Source: Aquimarina sp. AU474
GTDB taxonomy: Bacteria; Bacteroidota; Bacteroidia; Flavobacteriales; Flavobacteriaceae
Assembly: GCF_900312815.1 (NCBI RefSeq)
Contig: NZ_OMPE01000004.1
Span: 186,001-250,000, forward strand
Direction of reading: 5' to 3'
DNA: 64,000 bases
The position numbers and the translations under genes were made by a program. The first letter of the stretch is position 1. Each line of letters begins with the position of its first letter. The notes under the pieces were generated by a model. It did not search any database. It was not told the origin of the DNA and worked only from the letters and a program-made list of their open reading frames with translations. Shown piece after piece: positions 62,745-64,000 of the stretch.

Positions 62745-64000
62745 ATGGGGATACGCGTTATTATATGTAGCTTGTTAGTTATAATGGTTACATTATCATC
62801 TTGCAGCAAAAAAATTTCAACGGCTATTAATTCTACAACAACAGTGAATTCTGACGCTTCGATGAAAAAACCCTACGTTATTTTAATTTCTTTGGATGGT
62901 TTTCGATGGGATTATGTAGATAGGTTTAATCCTCCAAACTTAAGTGCATTTATTAAAACTGGAGTAAAATCCGAATCTTTAATACCTTCTTTTCCATCTA
63001 AAACATTTCCAAATCATTATACTATTGCAACAGGTATGTATCCGGATAAACATGGAATAATCGGTAATACTTTTTATAGTTATGATAAAAATTCTGTTTA
63101 TCGCATACGGGACCGAAAAGTAGTAGAAGATGGCGATTTTTATAGAGGTTCACCTATTTGGATTCAAGCGAATAAGGCAAATATGGTTACGGCTAGTTAT
63201 TTTTTTGTAGGTTCTGAAGCAGATATTCAGGGAATTAAACCTACTTATTATTATAATTACGATGGAAACGTAAAAAATGAGACACGTGTTGATCAGGCAT
63301 TAAAATGGCTACAAATGCCCGAAAAGAAAAGACCACATATGATTACTATGTACTTTTCTGATATGGATAGAGTAGGGCATAGATTTGGACCTAATAATGA
63401 CGAGAAATTAATTGAAAGATTACTGGAGTTAGATCTTGTTTTGGGTAATTTATTTGATGGAGTATCGAAAACTGGATTGCCAGTGAATATTGTAATAGTA
63501 TCAGATCATGGGATGCTAGAGGTGCCTTTTGAAAAATACATTCCGATCGAAGATCTTATGAATGATGAATTATATATGACTATTAATAACGGAGTTATTG
63601 TAAATATTCATCCAAAAGATAATAGTAATATGAATACGATTTATAATGATTTGAAGAATAGAGAAGAGAATTTCAAAGTTTATAAAACTAAAAATACACC
63701 TAATTTTGAATATGTGCCTAAAGATAAAAATTGGGGGACTATTCAGATTATTCCAGATGAAGGTTATTTTTTTAGTACTAGAGCTAGAATAGTCGCTGCA
63801 AAGGAAGAGTCAAGAACAATTTCTGGTCAGCATGGTTTTGATCCAAAACTTAAAGAAATGCATGGTGTTTTTTATGCCAATGGACCAACATTAAAAGAGG
63901 GGTATGTAATACCTTCTATCAAGAACATCCATATTTACCCGTTATTATGTGAAATTTTAGGATTAGAAATCCCTGATAATATCGACGGAAATTTGAATGA
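62745..64000 (+). CDS. Ectonucleotide pyrophosphatase/phosphodiesterase-like protein (partial at right edge)
   Basis: 418 codons are visible and the frame is open at the window end. Lipoprotein signal ends TLSSC (Cys20). Alkaline phosphatase superfamily, NPP type: metal ligand Asp51 in LISLDGFRWDY, nucleophile Thr87 in PSKTFPNHYT, then FSDMDRVGHRFGP, SDHGM and GQHGFDP with the remaining Asp/His metal ligands. It should hydrolyse nucleotide or phosphodiester substrates outside the inner membrane. Only the last few residues are likely missing. Confidence 0.9.
   Translation, partial: MGIRVIICSLLVIMVTLSSCSKKISTAINSTTTVNSDASMKKPYVILISLDGFRWDYVDRFNPPNLSAFIKTGVKSESLIPSFPSKTFPNHYTIATGMYPDKHGIIGNTFYSYDKNSVYRIRDRKVVEDGDFYRGSPIWIQANKANMVTASYFFVGSEADIQGIKPTYYYNYDGNVKNETRVDQALKWLQMPEKKRPHMITMYFSDMDRVGHRFGPNNDEKLIERLLELDLVLGNLFDGVSKTGLPVNIVIVSDHGMLEVPFEKYIPIEDLMNDELYMTINNGVIVNIHPKDNSNMNTIYNDLKNREENFKVYKTKNTPNFEYVPKDKNWGTIQIIPDEGYFFSTRARIVAAKEESRTISGQHGFDPKLKEMHGVFYANGPTLKEGYVIPSIKNIHIYPLLCEILGLEIPDNIDGNLN

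Noticed and set aside
1..64000. tRNA, rRNA, CRISPR arrays, insertion sequences, phage genes
   Set aside because: Looked for by eye; no cloverleaf, spaced direct repeats, transposase or integrase was found. A tRNA or covariance-model scan would be needed to exclude small RNAs.

Overview
The window is AT-rich, with Bacteroidetes-type promoters (-7 box TAnnTTTG), no clear Shine-Dalgarno sequences, a SusC/SusD pair, many lipoproteins and Bacteroidetes-style arginine biosynthesis through a carbamoylated acyl-ornithine. It reads as chromosome of a marine Flavobacteriaceae member, possibly close to Aquimarina; the genus is inference. I saw no rRNA, tRNA, CRISPR array or complete mobile element.

Layout. 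1-6.6 kb: the end of a large surface-type protein, the YifB/ComM ATPase, then a cluster of a DUF2891 lipoprotein, an Nramp-fold transporter and the 5-oxoprolinase genes pxpABC. 6.8-9.4 kb: a two-component system whose kinase has no sensor domain and follows a multi-spanning membrane protein. 9.4-17 kb: isoleucine/valine genes ilvD-ilvB-ilvN-ilvC-ilvA, preceded by two tandem 20-residue leader peptides rich in Ile and Val, each followed by a terminator with a competing antiterminator. 17.2-17.7 kb: a small outer-membrane beta-barrel protein.

17.9-37.2 kb is an alginate utilisation locus: KDPG aldolase, KDG kinase, a likely DEH reductase, an ExuT-type transporter and a FadR-type regulator; SusC, SusD, a PKD lipoprotein and a PL7 lyase; PL6, PL17 and KdgF; a second FadR-type regulator; and a PL7 lyase with an F5/8C (CBM-like) domain. 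Five promoters in this locus carry the operator TTGGTnnACCAA, usually as adjacent boxes 13 bp apart, with the promoter-proximal box overlapping the -7 element. This predicts one regulon controlled by one or both paralogous repressors.

37.2-46.8 kb: arginine operon (argA-like GNAT, argG, argC, proC, argD, argF', argB, argE-like, argH), preceded by a short ORF ending in two pairs of Arg codons, a likely leader peptide. 46.9-64 kb is mixed: a PfkB kinase, a Tat-type TIM-barrel protein, acetyl-CoA synthetase, GNAT, a subtilisin-like protease behind a 43-bp perfect palindrome, a cyclase-family hydrolase, an M23 lipoprotein, a ThuA-like protein, an AraC regulator followed by a peroxiredoxin/DoxX/NTF2-like operon, a serine hydrolase with TPR tail, the remnant of a second serine hydrolase, and a nucleotide pyrophosphatase-like protein cut by the window edge.

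The strongest points for follow-up are the tandem ilv attenuators, the arginine leader, the alginate operator system, and an Nramp-fold transporter without metal ligands linked to 5-oxoprolinase.
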